Numbered from the stretch's first letter, positions 18,643-26,370 are shown. The stretch is 64,000 nt of DNA from Microbacterium sp. SLBN-154 (GCF_006715565.1 NZ_VFNL01000001.1:3472001-3536000), one strand, 5' to 3'. Made by a program: numbers and translations. The notes: a model not told the origin generated them from the sequence alone.

Positions 18643-19344
18643 CTAGACACCTGATGCAGCTGGCAGCAAAGCGAACCCCGCTGCCACGACCGCGACAATT
18701 GCCACACCCACAGCGATCGCGATCACGCTCTGCCACAACTTCTTTTTGAGAAGGAAAGCTCCGCCCAGCGCGATCAGCCCAACTCCAACAAGTCCGGCGG
18801 CGATCCCGCCGAGCAGCAGCACCCAGTAATTGCTCGCCTCGAAACTGAGGGGTGCCACAACGAAAGCACCGAGTCCTCCCAGCAACAGCGCCACGATTCC
18901 GACGAGGATCCCCAACCCAGCCACGGTCTCCAGCGTCTCCACGGACTTCGAGGGTCGTTCGGGAGGATAGTGACCGAGCCGAGCACGGAACCGTTCGCGA
19001 TGCGCCGGGGCGATCACCTCGAGCACCTCGATCAAGTCGGGGTTGTCGCGCATGCTGCCCGGAAGGGCGAGGAGTTCCCCTCTCCAACTCTGCGGCGGAC
19101 CGCTTGCCCCCAGCAGGCGGCCGAGACGATCCCGCTCAATCGGCGTGGTCCATCCTTTGACGACTATTCCCCACCGGCCCGCCTGATCAGGGCAGCCAAG
19201 GCTCCGGTATAACTCGGCCAGCATGAGCCGAACGTCATAAGGGGCTTCGTCCATCTCCACCTCCCGACGCAGCACCCGGATCGCCTCCCGAGACTGACCC
19301 CTGTCCACGAGGTCCTGTGCCACCTCCAAGCTCCCCCGGCTCAT
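18643..19344 (-). CDS. Hypothetical membrane protein, DUF6584-like
   Basis: 233 residues. The N-terminal half is helical and repeat-like (VAQDLVDRGQSREAIRVLR, then LAELYRSLGCPDQAGRWGI), which recalls TPR-type helical pairs and the actinobacterial DUF6584 family. The C-terminal third carries three hydrophobic helices (about 141-163, 170-195 and 203-226). No enzyme motif is visible. Its function is unknown; the DUF assignment is from memory of the GRWG-type motif. Confidence 0.72.
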   Translation of the reverse strand: MSRGSLEVAQDLVDRGQSREAIRVLRREVEMDEAPYDVRLMLAELYRSLGCPDQAGRWGIVVKGWTTPIERDRLGRLLGASGPPQSWRGELLALPGSMRDNPDLIEVLEVIAPAHRERFRARLGHYPPERPSKSVETLETVAGLGILVGIVALLLGGLGAFVVAPLSFEASNYWVLLLGGIAAGLVGVGLIALGGAFLLKKKLWQSVIAIAVGVAIVAVVAAGFALLPAASGV

Positions 19345-19428
19345 CCCCTGAGACTAAAGGTTTCAAACGCCCCCACGTGGCCGGCGGACTCATCCGGCCG
19401 GCGGAGTCAGTGTGATTGCATCTCATCC

Positions 19429-19746
19429 ATGGAAAGCGTTTGGATGTGGGTCCTGCTGGTCACCCTTGGCGCCGCCAGCTCTGTCGCATCCGTCCTCGTC
19501 TACGCGCACGATCGGCCGACGAGTTCATACCCGTTCTCGAGCACGCCAAGCGATGAGCCGAAAGCCGTAAAGGTGCTTCGCATTGCCGGCTTTTTCCTGA
19601 CAATGTTTGCTGCGCTGATGCTGGCTTCCTCCACCGGGGTGTGGGTCGGGGTCCTCACGCTCGTGGGCGTATGGCTTCCGTTAATGGTGACAATCTTGAT
19701 ATCGAATGCCGTCCGACGTCATCGGACCCGCGATCTCAGCGCGTAA
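19429..19746 (+). CDS. Small membrane protein
   Basis: 105 residues with three predicted transmembrane helices (about 5-25, 45-66 and 70-95) and a basic C-terminus. The ATG at 19429 follows a short spacer after the divergent DUF6584-like gene. I do not recognise the family. Repeat copy B begins 24 nt after its stop. Confidence 0.6.
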   Translation: MESVWMWVLLVTLGAASSVASVLVYAHDRPTSSYPFSSTPSDEPKAVKVLRIAGFFLTMFAALMLASSTGVWVGVLTLVGVWLPLMVTILISNAVRRHRTRDLSA

Positions 19747-19769
19747 AGCATCGTCGAGCGAAACAGCAT

Positions 19770-19793
19770 CACAAGGCGAGGGATGCGAGACAG
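19770..19793 (+). repeat. Interspersed repeat copy B
   Basis: Reads CACAAGGCGAGGGATGCGAG plus ACAG, three differences from the consensus. It lies exactly between an intact small gene on the left and a gene that has lost its 5' end on the right, so it coincides with a likely breakpoint. Confidence 0.55.
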
Positions 19794-19812
19794 TCCTCCA
19801 TCAAGAGATCTT

Positions 19813-20475
19813 GTGAACGGGACCTCTTCGTCAGCGGTCGTCAAGGATGATGGCTCCCTCCAACTTCTGACTGTCATCGAAGGGCCTGATGCTCCTGACC
19901 GGTTCGCCTATTCCCTCGACATCCCCGAAGGCGCGACGATTGATTTCCTCCCGGACGGAGGCGCATTGGTGACGAAGGATGGGTCACTGGTCCTCGGTAT
20001 CGCTGCCCCGTGGGCTGTTGATGGCAACGGCAGTGCAGTGCCAACCACCTACGAACTCAGCGGGTCAACACTTACGCAGGTGGTTGACCACCGCGGCAAA
20101 GACGTGAGTTATCCCATCGTGGCCGACCCCTGGCTTGGGGCCGCAATCTTCCAGCAGGTGTACCAGAACGCTTCACTTCAGTACATCTCGGCCGTTCCTT
20201 CGCAGTGGGGCGCGGCCATCCAACTCGGCGTTGCCGGCGGTGTGGCGGGCTGGGCGGCCGGGCAGGCGATTCTCAAGAGCGCCGGATGGGATGAGCTCAG
20301 AGGAAAGGCGCCAATCGCCAACAACAAAGCCACATATCGCCAACAGTACGACTGCCATGTCCTGGGGGCTTACGTACCATTTACGGCGGGCGTCGCCTGG
20401 GATTTGGAAGGCACCCGTTCGAACAACCCCTACTGGATAAACAACGCCGCGTCGCATCTGTGCAACTGGAGGTAA
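19813..20475 (+). pseudogene. 5'-truncated secreted protein with DUF2599-like C-terminus
   Basis: About 220 residues remain. The first half (VVKDDGSLQLLTVI to YPIVADPWLG) matches the middle of a common class of large secreted actinobacterial proteins. The C-terminus YDCHVLGAYVPFTAGV followed by AWDLEGTRSNNPYW and LCNWR resembles DUF2599. Such proteins normally begin with a signal peptide, and none is present: the only early start is a GTG directly after repeat copy B. It is therefore probably a truncated remnant, although translation from that GTG cannot be excluded. Confidence 0.6.
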
Positions 20476-20478
20476 GGC

Positions 20479-20904
20479 ATGCAAACCCGTCGCATCGTCT
20501 GGATTGGAAGCGGGATAGCGGCCGCGGTTGTCGTCCTAATTGTCATTGCGGTGATCGCCGTCACATGGCTAGTTCGTGACCCTCGCCAGGACCTGAGCCT
20601 GGAGACTTTCGTTCCCCAAGAGGGAGTGGCGGGCGGCCCGGTTGAGGTCGCTGCGTTCGAGGGGCTGCGGGACGAGACATCACATCTTTGCGACGGGGTC
20701 CAGGGATGCATAGAGGGGTATTCGGCAGCGGACGCCACCTTCTACCGGTTCTCCTCGAAACTCCTAGCAAGCGAGTTCGCTCTTACCCTCGACGACGCGT
20801 ACCAGTCGGACTGGATTCTGATCGACTGGAGCGATAGCTCGTTGCCAGAAGACGAGCGGTCGCTGGCTGAGGATGTCATCGACGGGACGTGGACGTCCGA
20901 ATGA
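20479..20904 (+). CDS. Hypothetical single-pass membrane protein
   Basis: 141 residues: one N-terminal transmembrane helix (about 6-32, rich in V/I/A) acting as anchor, followed by an acidic extracytoplasmic domain containing two close cysteines (HLCDGVQGCIEG). It starts 3 nt after the preceding DUF2599-like reading frame, so the two were probably translated together; partner or immunity roles are possible but unsupported. A strong hairpin follows the stop. Confidence 0.65.
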   Translation: MQTRRIVWIGSGIAAAVVVLIVIAVIAVTWLVRDPRQDLSLETFVPQEGVAGGPVEVAAFEGLRDETSHLCDGVQGCIEGYSAADATFYRFSSKLLASEFALTLDDAYQSDWILIDWSDSSLPEDERSLAEDVIDGTWTSE

Positions 20905-20909
20905 ATCGA

Positions 20910-20940
20910 AGGGGTGTCACTCCTCAGGGGTGACACCCCT
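20910..20940 (+). terminator. Hairpin terminator
   Basis: An 11-bp perfect stem, AGGGGTGTCAC (20910-20920) with GTGACACCCCT (20930-20940), and a 9-nt loop directly follow the stop of the preceding gene. No U-tract is present, which is common in high-GC actinobacteria. Confidence 0.7.
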
Positions 20941-21262
20941 GCTTCGCGCAGTCCCGCAGTTCTGGATCGGTGAGCTTGTCCCGTAGCAAGGTGATGTGCC
21001 TCCACGGCAATGGCGCAACGGGCTGTTGCGCGATCCCGCGGGGTCCCGGCCAAGCCCAGGCGAACGAGCGCATATACGTCAGGTTGCGGTTTGACGACCC
21101 ACGGGAGTCGGGAGACTCCGCACGAAGATCCGAGGGAAGGCGCTAAATGATCTTTGCGCCCCAATGGGCCTCGTCGGCACGTTCGGCGAGCACCTGGCCG
21201 ATGTGCCAGTTCAGCGGGACCAACTCGGTGTTCACGTTGCGCTGGGACGGTAGTGCGACTCA
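20924..21262 (-). pseudogene. Remnant of a DUF1016 (YhcG-type PDDEXK) nuclease gene
   Basis: Reading the minus strand gives NVNTELVPLNWHIGQVLAER, then WGAKII, an in-frame TAG (21143-21145), and then RLPSDLRAESPDSRG, NLTYMRSFAWAWPGP and QQPVAPLPWRHITLLRDKL. This is the order of the DUF1016 N-terminal domain, which accompanies a PDDEXK nuclease domain in YhcG-like proteins. The nonsense codon, the missing first residues and the absence of the whole nuclease half, which stops at the 20910-20940 hairpin, show decay. The family identification is from motif recognition. Confidence 0.75.
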
Positions 21263-21570
21263 CGTACATGCCCCATCAGCCCCGTGGCCACGCTCACGTC
21301 GCCCGGGAGCGCCAGCTCAGTCAAGAGCCGAGTCTATCGACGCCGTCCGACAAGATGTTTGGACGGCGAGCATTCCCAGGCGGGTCCGCCAACGGCCACA
21401 CTGTCTCGGAATTCAAGGGATACAAGCCAGGTCCGACGACGGTTGCAAGCCCCATTCCCCCTGCTGCAGGGATTCTGGTCGGACAGGTCACGCGAGAAGC
21501 TCGATGACAATGAAGCGGGGCTGGCCACGACCATGTTCAACAATGGGTTCTCCGCGCGAAAACCGACCCC
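21263..21570. other. Non-coding stretch with a degenerate repeat block
   Basis: No convincing gene. Around 21398-21513 the sequence loosely follows the layout of 18465-18580: ACACTGTCTCG, then AAGGGATACAAGCCAG, then GGACAGGTCACGCGAGAAG (from 21481). It may be a diverged second copy of the block that contains repeat A. Confidence 0.4.
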
Positions 21571-21948
21571 TCAATGCCGCCGTTGACCGAGCGAAGTCAG
21601 TTCGGATATGAGCGTGTTGACCTGCTTGCTGCCGACGACGACGGTCAGTCGCTCTCCGAACCATTTCTGCCATACAGCATCGAGCTGTTCGGCAGTGACT
21701 GTTCCGTCCTTCAGGAGGATGCTGGCGATCGTCGTCGCTTCCGAGTCGTACTCGTCAGCAGGAGCCCCGTCCGGAGCGCCCGGGGTGAGCCCGTAGGGGT
21801 CAAGCTCGCTGAGGAACCGTAGTACCTCAGCGTTCAGCAGCTTCCACAAATCCCGGCTCGGCTCCACTACGCCAGCTTGCCGCACAACTGATCCAAAGCG
21901 TCGCGGCAGGAGTTCAACCGCGGGCAAACGCCAACTTAGCGGGGGCAT
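21571..21948 (-). CDS. Hypothetical small cytoplasmic protein
   Basis: Up to 125 residues. The central part, DPYGLTPGAPDGAPADEYD followed by EATTIASILLKDGTVTAEQ and VWQKWFGERL, reads as a conserved small helical family that I cannot name. The first 30 residues look unconserved, so the real start may be downstream of the ATG at 21948. It follows the next minus-strand gene by 3 nt, suggesting an operon of two. Confidence 0.55.
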   Translation of the reverse strand: MPPLSWRLPAVELLPRRFGSVVRQAGVVEPSRDLWKLLNAEVLRFLSELDPYGLTPGAPDGAPADEYDSEATTIASILLKDGTVTAEQLDAVWQKWFGERLTVVVGSKQVNTLISELTSLGQRRH

Positions 21949-21951
21949 TGT

Positions 21952-22308
21952 CTAATCCCGATCACCTTCAGACACGAACCCTCCAAAGGTTCCATCGGGA
22001 ACTTCCCACCGCCGCTTACGAGGCCAGCCGCGAGGGACGTCGCCAGTCGTCCGGCGACGGAGCTGACCGTCGCCCAGTGCCTCGATGCGCAAGTACCGCT
22101 CCGCGGACACAACGGCTGCGGCGCCGAACACTCCCAGCACCAGCGTGAGAAGGATCTGCCACCACGGTGGCCGAACATCGTGGATCATCGTGACCTCGAA
22201 GCGCCCCCTTTCCAGGACCGCCCAACCGTCACGCTCACGTCTCTTCACCTCAGTGTCAAGGGCCACTCGTCGACGAGCTGCGTCGTAAACATTTCCCTCG
22301 CCGCTCAC
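21952..22308 (-). CDS. Hypothetical small membrane protein
   Basis: About 118 residues from a GTG at 22308. A charged N-terminal domain (VKRRERDGWAVLERGRFEV) is followed by one transmembrane helix (IHDVRPPWWQILLTLVLGVF) and a short basic tail. The pattern 'gW.vl..g.fe....hd..PPWW' is seen in small actinobacterial membrane proteins of unknown function. The upstream end is uncertain, since no clear ribosome-binding site is visible. Confidence 0.5.
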   Translation of the reverse strand: MSGEGNVYDAARRRVALDTEVKRRERDGWAVLERGRFEVTMIHDVRPPWWQILLTLVLGVFGAAAVVSAERYLRIEALGDGQLRRRTTGDVPRGWPRKRRWEVPDGTFGGFVSEGDRD

Positions 22309-22535
22309 CGATTGAGTATGGATTCCGCCGCCACCCGCCCGCAACGATGGCCCACGCCGCGATCGGCGTCCGTGTTCTAGCGACTCGCCGCAACCGACTT
22401 CGCGCTCGAGTCAAAATCCCACGGTGGCCGACCAAGCCTCGTCCCCAGGACGGAAAGGCCATGGGATCTTCGACGATCGATGCTCAACGGTGGTGGAGGA
22501 TGTTACGAATCGGGTGAATTCGGACACTACAGAGT

Positions 22536-23117
22536 ATGAGTGCGACGCAGCGGACTGAGCAGGCGCTATGGGCGCGTGCCGCTGGCGGCGAGGGCGACGC
22601 GTTCGGTGAGCTCTTCGACCTGCATCGTGACCGGGTGTTCCGTCACGGGTACCGGATCCTTCGGGACACGCACGATGCCGAGGACGCAGCCGCGGTGGCG
22701 TTCCTTGAGCTGTGGCGTCGGCGGCGGCAGGTGCGGTTGGTCGAAGGGTCGCCGTTGCCGTGGCTGCTGGTTACGACCACGAACGTCTGCCTGAACCTCA
22801 GCCGCGCGAAGCGTCGTTACCGAGACTTCCTCGTCACGCTGCCCCACGGTACGCCCGTGCCTTCGGCAGAGGACACCGCCCTAGACGGGCTTGCGGCAGA
22901 CGGTGACCTCGCCGCCGCGCTGGCGACTCTGAGCAGCGCGGAAGCGGAACTGTTCGCACTGGTCGCCGTGGAGGACTACTCGATCACGGACGCCGCCGCC
23001 GCGGTTGGGGTGTCCCCGGCCGCGGCGCGCACCCGCGTGCATCGAATCCGGACCAAGCTGCGGCAGCACTTGGGTCACCACACCCTCGTGGGCTACCTCT
23101 CGAAGGAGGCGACATGA
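22536..23117 (+). CDS. ECF-type RNA polymerase sigma factor
   Basis: 193 residues. Sigma region 2 spans about 20-90 (FGELFDLHRDRVFRHGYRIL, DAEDAAAVAFLELW) and region 4 spans about 125-180, with a helix-turn-helix VEDYSITDAAAAVGVSPAA. It directs transcription of a small regulon, probably including its own operon. The next gene overlaps it by 4 nt and encodes a membrane-anchored protein that could be the anti-sigma or sensor partner, but no zinc-binding HxxxCxxC motif is present there. Confidence 0.88.
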   Translation: MSATQRTEQALWARAAGGEGDAFGELFDLHRDRVFRHGYRILRDTHDAEDAAAVAFLELWRRRRQVRLVEGSPLPWLLVTTTNVCLNLSRAKRRYRDFLVTLPHGTPVPSAEDTALDGLAADGDLAAALATLSSAEAELFALVAVEDYSITDAAAAVGVSPAAARTRVHRIRTKLRQHLGHHTLVGYLSKEAT

Positions 23118-23875
23118 ACACCACTCAGATGAGCGCCGAGTTCGCCACCGCGTTCCGCGCCCGACTCATCGACCACGTCAACACCTCAACGCGCCCGCAA
23201 CGACGTCGCGCTCTTCTTGCCGGCGGAATCACGCTGACGCTCGTCCTGGGCGGAACTGCTGCAGCCGCTGCAACCGGCCTCCTTCCCTTCCCCGGCGGAA
23301 CAGAGATCACCGAGCTGGCCGAAACCACCACTGGGACCTTCACGGGTCCCGCCGCGCTGGAACTTGGCCAACGACCGGCGGATGCCACCGGGGTCGCCGT
23401 GTCATTGACCTGCCTTACCCCCGGGACGTTCACCTTCGATGACGGCGCCGCTGTCACCTGCACCACCGCGCTGGACACCGCCCGACCGACCACCTACCTC
23501 ATTCCCGCTGACGCAGTTATCGGCAACCAGGTCGGCATCGCCACCAGCCCAGACGCCGTATGGTCAATGACCGCCGCATGGGCCTCTGCGGAAACCACCG
23601 ACTGGGCGGTCAACGTCGACGGGTACACCTATGGCGCCATCAACGACAACGGCGAACCCGACCTAATAGCCGTCATCACCACCGATAACAAGCCCGGATA
23701 CGTCTGGCGCACCGACCTTCACGACGCGAACGGCACCAACGCCGCCGAATCGTTCACCTCACCCCAAGACGCCCTCCGATGGCAACAAGAAAACGCCGAC
23801 ACCGTCCACCGCATCCCCGTCTACGAAGCCGACGGAACCACCCAGATCGGTATAGTCCAAATCGGCGGCAACTAG
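23114..23875 (+). CDS. Membrane-anchored protein coupled to the sigma factor
   Basis: 253 residues: a short cytoplasmic N-terminus (1-35, TAFRARLIDHVNTS), one transmembrane helix (about 37-58) and an extracytoplasmic domain with two cysteines (LTCLTPG, VTCTTAL). ATGA overlap with the sigma gene implies a functional pair. Similar sigma/membrane-protein pairs occur in Microbacteriaceae. Whether this one inhibits the sigma factor or is its target is not shown. Confidence 0.68.
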   Translation: MNTTQMSAEFATAFRARLIDHVNTSTRPQRRRALLAGGITLTLVLGGTAAAAATGLLPFPGGTEITELAETTTGTFTGPAALELGQRPADATGVAVSLTCLTPGTFTFDDGAAVTCTTALDTARPTTYLIPADAVIGNQVGIATSPDAVWSMTAAWASAETTDWAVNVDGYTYGAINDNGEPDLIAVITTDNKPGYVWRTDLHDANGTNAAESFTSPQDALRWQQENADTVHRIPVYEADGTTQIGIVQIGGN

Positions 23876-24018
23876 ACCGGGTAGATAGACCTCAAGCCGA
23901 TCGTGCAGCGGGCGCTTCGACCCGCGCAGAGCATGGCGCGACGGGGAACGGGCGGTCGGAGGCAACGGTGGTTCAGGATCAAGCCGTTGCTAGCCTTTGG
24001 GTCACGCGGTATGCACGG

Positions 24019-24339
24019 ATGGTGCGTAAGCGGCGGGCAGCTCAAGCAATCGGGTGTCTCTGGATCGCTGCGGGGTTGGCATGCTTCGCGGTCACCGTGT
24101 GGATCTGGCTGGCCGTGTGGGAGTCGCCACCCGGTGAGACCGACGCGCGAATTCTCCTGGTGCCACCGACTCTCGGCGGAATACTTGTCGGCATCGGAAT
24201 CTGGATGCTGCTTACTGGACGGCGTCTAGAACAGGGCTCGCCCCGGTGGCCCTATATCCCCGGCGGCGTGAACAGGCGGGCGAGCGGACCTGACAACGCT
24301 GGCGGTGAGAGAACACTGCGACAAGACAGCGATCGGTGA
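24019..24339 (+). CDS. Small membrane protein
   Basis: About 106 residues from the ATG at 24019: MVRKRRAAQ, then two transmembrane helices (about 9-32 and 45-68), then a polar tail. An in-frame GTG at 23968 would extend the N-terminus by 17 residues. Repeat copy D begins just after the stop, and the last 30 residues have no obvious conservation, so the tail could be a fusion created at the repeat. Confidence 0.5.
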   Translation: MVRKRRAAQAIGCLWIAAGLACFAVTVWIWLAVWESPPGETDARILLVPPTLGGILVGIGIWMLLTGRRLEQGSPRWPYIPGGVNRRASGPDNAGGERTLRQDSDR

Positions 24340-24350
24340 TGCACTCCGAC

Positions 24351-24390
24351 TGCGACAGGGGCGTAGCGCAAGCCAAGAGATACGAGACAG
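24351..24390 (+). repeat. Interspersed repeat copy D
   Basis: TGCGACAGGG (24351-24360) followed after 6 nt by CGCAAGCCAAGAGATACGAG plus ACAG (24367-24390). TGCG and CGCA can pair into a small stem, and the same arrangement recurs in copy F, which shares the TGCGACAGGG block exactly. Confidence 0.6.
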
Positions 24391-24564
24391 CTCGCGCTCG
24401 AAGATGTGCGAGCAGGGGCGCGCTTCGTCGCGGCACCTTCGCGGTCGAGTCCTCCGGAGAAGCCAAGTCGCGGGAACGCTACTCCGCGACAGATGACGCG
24501 CGACGCGCCCTCCGTTCCGGTCCTTCAAAGCTCCACACAGAGCAACGCTCTGAGCGATAACCGA

Positions 24565-24831
24565 TCAACGGACCGGCGTCTGTTTCCCTGCGGCTTCGCC
24601 ATGCTGCGCCTCGAAGGTGATGCGTTCGCGACGGGCCCGGACGAGGCGGACTATTCCGAATGTTGCGAGAACCGCGAAGGCCGCGAGTGGGGCGAAGTTG
24701 AAGGACTGCAGCATGCCAGCGACCCAGGAGAGGATTCCCGCTGCCGCACCTAGCCCACCAACGACAAGCATCCAGAGCCCTTCCACTCGCATTCGATCGA
24801 TGGCCATGCGTTGCTGAATGAGTGAAGCCAC
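24565..24831 (-). CDS. Small membrane protein, left copy of an inverted gene pair
   Basis: 88 residues from a GTG with GAAGGG upstream. Two transmembrane helices (about 16-36 and 42-62) are followed by a basic tail (VRLVRARRERITFEAQHGE) ending in GKQTPVR. It is closely similar, at protein and DNA level, to the gene at 25633-25896 on the opposite strand: both contain ASLIQ, ERMAIDRMRV or QRMAIDRMRV, LATFGIVRLVRARR and GKQTPVR. The pair encloses a toxin-antitoxin module. Function unknown. Confidence 0.65.
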   Translation of the reverse strand: MASLIQQRMAIDRMRVEGLWMLVVGGLGAAAGILSWVAGMLQSFNFAPLAAFAVLATFGIVRLVRARRERITFEAQHGEAAGKQTPVR

Positions 24832-24920
24832 GAAACGCGCCCTTCGTCGGTTCGCTTCAGCTTGACCGATACTCGGGCCAACCCCAAAGCAGATGCGGTG
24901 GTTCGGGCGCCTGCTGCGGG

Positions 24921-24968
24921 ATCCCTTGCGCGACAAGGGTGCCGCGCAAGGGAAGGGATACGAGTCAG
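24921..24968 (+). repeat. Interspersed repeat copy E, with extended hairpin
   Basis: ATCCCTTGCGCG (24921-24932) can pair with CGCGCAA (24943-24949) and GGGAT further on, and the core CGCAAGGGAAGGGATACGAG plus TCAG occupies 24945-24968. The last bases overlap the relE stop codon, so the element lies directly at the 3' end of the toxin gene. Confidence 0.6.
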
Positions 24969-25222
24969 CGGTCGTAGATGTCGCGGCGGTGTCCAAGGGT
25001 GACGACGACCACCACGAGGATGTCTTCCTGGACGGTGTAGATGATGCGATAGTTTCCGACGCGCACCCTGAGACCATCTCGGCCCTGTAGCGCCTTGGCT
25101 CCGGGCGGCCGCGGATCCTGACCGAGCAGCGCGATCGCGCCGCGGATGCGGTCGCGGTCCTGGTGATCGATGCGCTTGAGCGCTCGAAGAGCTGCCGCTC
25201 GGATTTCGATCCGGTAGCTCAC
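24965..25222 (-). CDS. RelE/ParE-family toxin
   Basis: 85 residues, the usual size. The RelE fold is readable: YRIEIRAAALRALKRIDHQ (first strand and helices), DPRPPGAKALQGRDGLRVRV and the core strands NYRIIYTV and LVVVVVTLGHRRDIYDR, with the C-terminal HRR..Y common in ribosome-dependent RelE mRNA interferases. It overlaps the antitoxin gene by 4 nt and is second in the operon. Confidence 0.92.
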   Translation of the reverse strand: MSYRIEIRAAALRALKRIDHQDRDRIRGAIALLGQDPRPPGAKALQGRDGLRVRVGNYRIIYTVQEDILVVVVVTLGHRRDIYDR

Positions 25223-25467
25223 TCCCAGCCCAGGTCCTTCTTGACCTGGTTCCAGGGGATGTTCTCGCCTTCTTCAGCCATCGCGTCATCGAAGGCAGCC
25301 GCGTCCTCGGCGTCCTCGAGAGCCTCGAGCATGCGCTCATACTGCTCCGGGCTCACCACCACTGCCGCGCGCTGACCGCGCCGTTCGATGAAGACCGCTT
25401 CCTTCTGGGAACGAGCAATCACGTCCGACAGATGGCTGCGGGCGTCTGCGACGCTGACACTAGACAT
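25219..25467 (-). CDS. Phd/YefM-family antitoxin
   Basis: About 82 residues from ATG 25467. The DNA-binding N-terminus SVSVADARSHLSDVIARSQ and FIERRGQRAAVVVSPEQYE are the Phd/YefM signature, and the acidic C-terminus (AEEGENIPW) should wrap the toxin. ATG 25467 is preferred to ATG 25482 because the candidate -10 TATAGA lies only 15-20 nt upstream of it, so the outer ATG would fall at or before the transcription start. It overlaps relE by 4 nt. Confidence 0.92.
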   Translation of the reverse strand: MSSVSVADARSHLSDVIARSQKEAVFIERRGQRAAVVVSPEQYERMLEALEDAEDAAAFDDAMAEEGENIPWNQVKKDLGWE

Positions 25468-25475
25468 ACCGCAAG

Positions 25476-25502
25476 TGTACATCTATAGCGTTGTCATGTA
25501 CA
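25476..25502 (-). promoter_or_regulatory. Toxin-antitoxin promoter/operator with two TGTACA palindromes
   Basis: TGTACA occurs at 25476-25481 and 25497-25502, 21 bp apart (two helical turns), flanking a TATAGA -10-like hexamer read on the minus strand. TGTACA is the core motif bound by E. coli YefM, so conditional autorepression by the antitoxin-toxin complex is likely. Confidence 0.65.
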
Positions 25503-25573
25503 TCGGGTGCCTCCCGCGCATCACTTCTGCTATCACGCAGGCCGATCGGCTTGCGGTCTCTTGGGCGCCAAAG

Positions 25574-25598
25574 CCACTCTTGAAAGGGCCAAGAGTGG
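25574..25598. terminator. Possible hairpin terminator
   Basis: A perfect 8-bp stem, CCACTCTT (25574-25581) with AAGAGTGG (25591-25598), and a 9-nt loop lie between the toxin-antitoxin promoter and the right copy of the duplicated membrane-protein gene. No poly-U tract is present, so its role as a terminator is uncertain. Confidence 0.35.
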
Positions 25599-25632
25599 GC
25601 GAAGCTGGAGCGACCGGCAGAAGGGCGCATCG

Positions 25633-25896
25633 TTGGCTTCACTCATTCAAGAACGCATGGCCATCGATCGCATGCGGGTCAGAGGGCTGTGGATGCTCGT
25701 TATCGGTGGGTTAGGTGCCGTTGCGGGAATCCTCTCCGGGGTCGTCGGCGCGCAGTTCGTCAGTTTTGTCCCGCTTTTGGCTTTCGCGGCGCTCGCGACC
25801 TTCGGAATAGTGCGCCTCGTCCGGGCCCGTCGACAACGCATCACGTTCGAAGCTCTTCACGGCGCGGACGCCGGCAAACAGACGCCTGTCCGCTGA
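25633..25896 (+). CDS. Small membrane protein, right copy of an inverted gene pair
   Basis: 87 residues from a TTG preceded by AGAAGGG; the TTG aligns with the GTG start of the left copy (24831). Layout is the same as in that copy: MASLIQERMAIDRMRV, two transmembrane helices, VRLVRARRQRITFEALHG and the identical end GKQTPVR. By eye, DNA identity is high across the gene and about 15 nt upstream, then falls away. Function unknown. Confidence 0.65.
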   Translation: MASLIQERMAIDRMRVRGLWMLVIGGLGAVAGILSGVVGAQFVSFVPLLAFAALATFGIVRLVRARRQRITFEALHGADAGKQTPVR

Positions 25897-25956
25897 CGGA
25901 TCCTCCGCGCACGTCTTCGATGAGCGACGCAGTTCGGGCGTTGGCGCCATACTTCT

Positions 25957-26340
25957 GTGATGGATGGTCGCTCCCGGCAGCATGCCAGGACCTGGCAGGT
26001 CAACGCTTCGGTCTTTGCTGTGCTTTTCGGTGCCGCTCTCATCGTCCTCGGTGTCGCCGCAGCGCTCATGCCGTTGGCGGGCAGAGACGCCACAGCATGC
26101 CTACATAACATCACGCCGCCAGCTGAGTTCGTGGCGAAGTACCAAGAGGGCATCGCCGCGACGGGCGAGACAATCTCCCTGCTGCCGCTTGGCGCACAGT
26201 GCTCCTACGTCGCGACCTCCACCGGCGAAACGACGCTCTCGATTGTTCCGCTGTGGCCGACCATTGCCGTCCTCAGCGGACTCGCTGGAATCGCCTTGGG
26301 TGTGACCGGCCTGATTGTGTCGGCCTTGGCGCGGCTTTGA
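25957..26340 (+). CDS. Hypothetical membrane protein
   Basis: 127 residues with two transmembrane helices (about 17-41 and 100-125) around an extracytoplasmic loop containing two cysteines (ATACLHN, GAQCSYV). The GTG at 25957 and the ATG at 25960 are adjacent candidates. Not recognised. It follows the duplicated small membrane protein by 60 nt on the same strand. Confidence 0.55.
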   Translation: MMDGRSRQHARTWQVNASVFAVLFGAALIVLGVAAALMPLAGRDATACLHNITPPAEFVAKYQEGIAATGETISLLPLGAQCSYVATSTGETTLSIVPLWPTIAVLSGLAGIALGVTGLIVSALARL

Positions 26341-26370
26341 CACGGCTGGGTGCTTCATGCGCGGCAGGGG

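Noticed and set aside
20979..21044. GCGCAAC...GTTGCGC inverted repeat taken first as another interspersed element
   Set aside because: On the minus strand it encodes conserved residues of the DUF1016 remnant (GIAQQPVAPLPW), so the pairing is coincidental coding sequence.
21398..21513. Sixth copy of the interspersed repeat
   Set aside because: The core matches poorly (AAGGGATACAAGCCAG). Only the downstream block GGACAGGTCA..GAGAAG is convincingly shared with 18547-18577, so it is not counted as a full copy.
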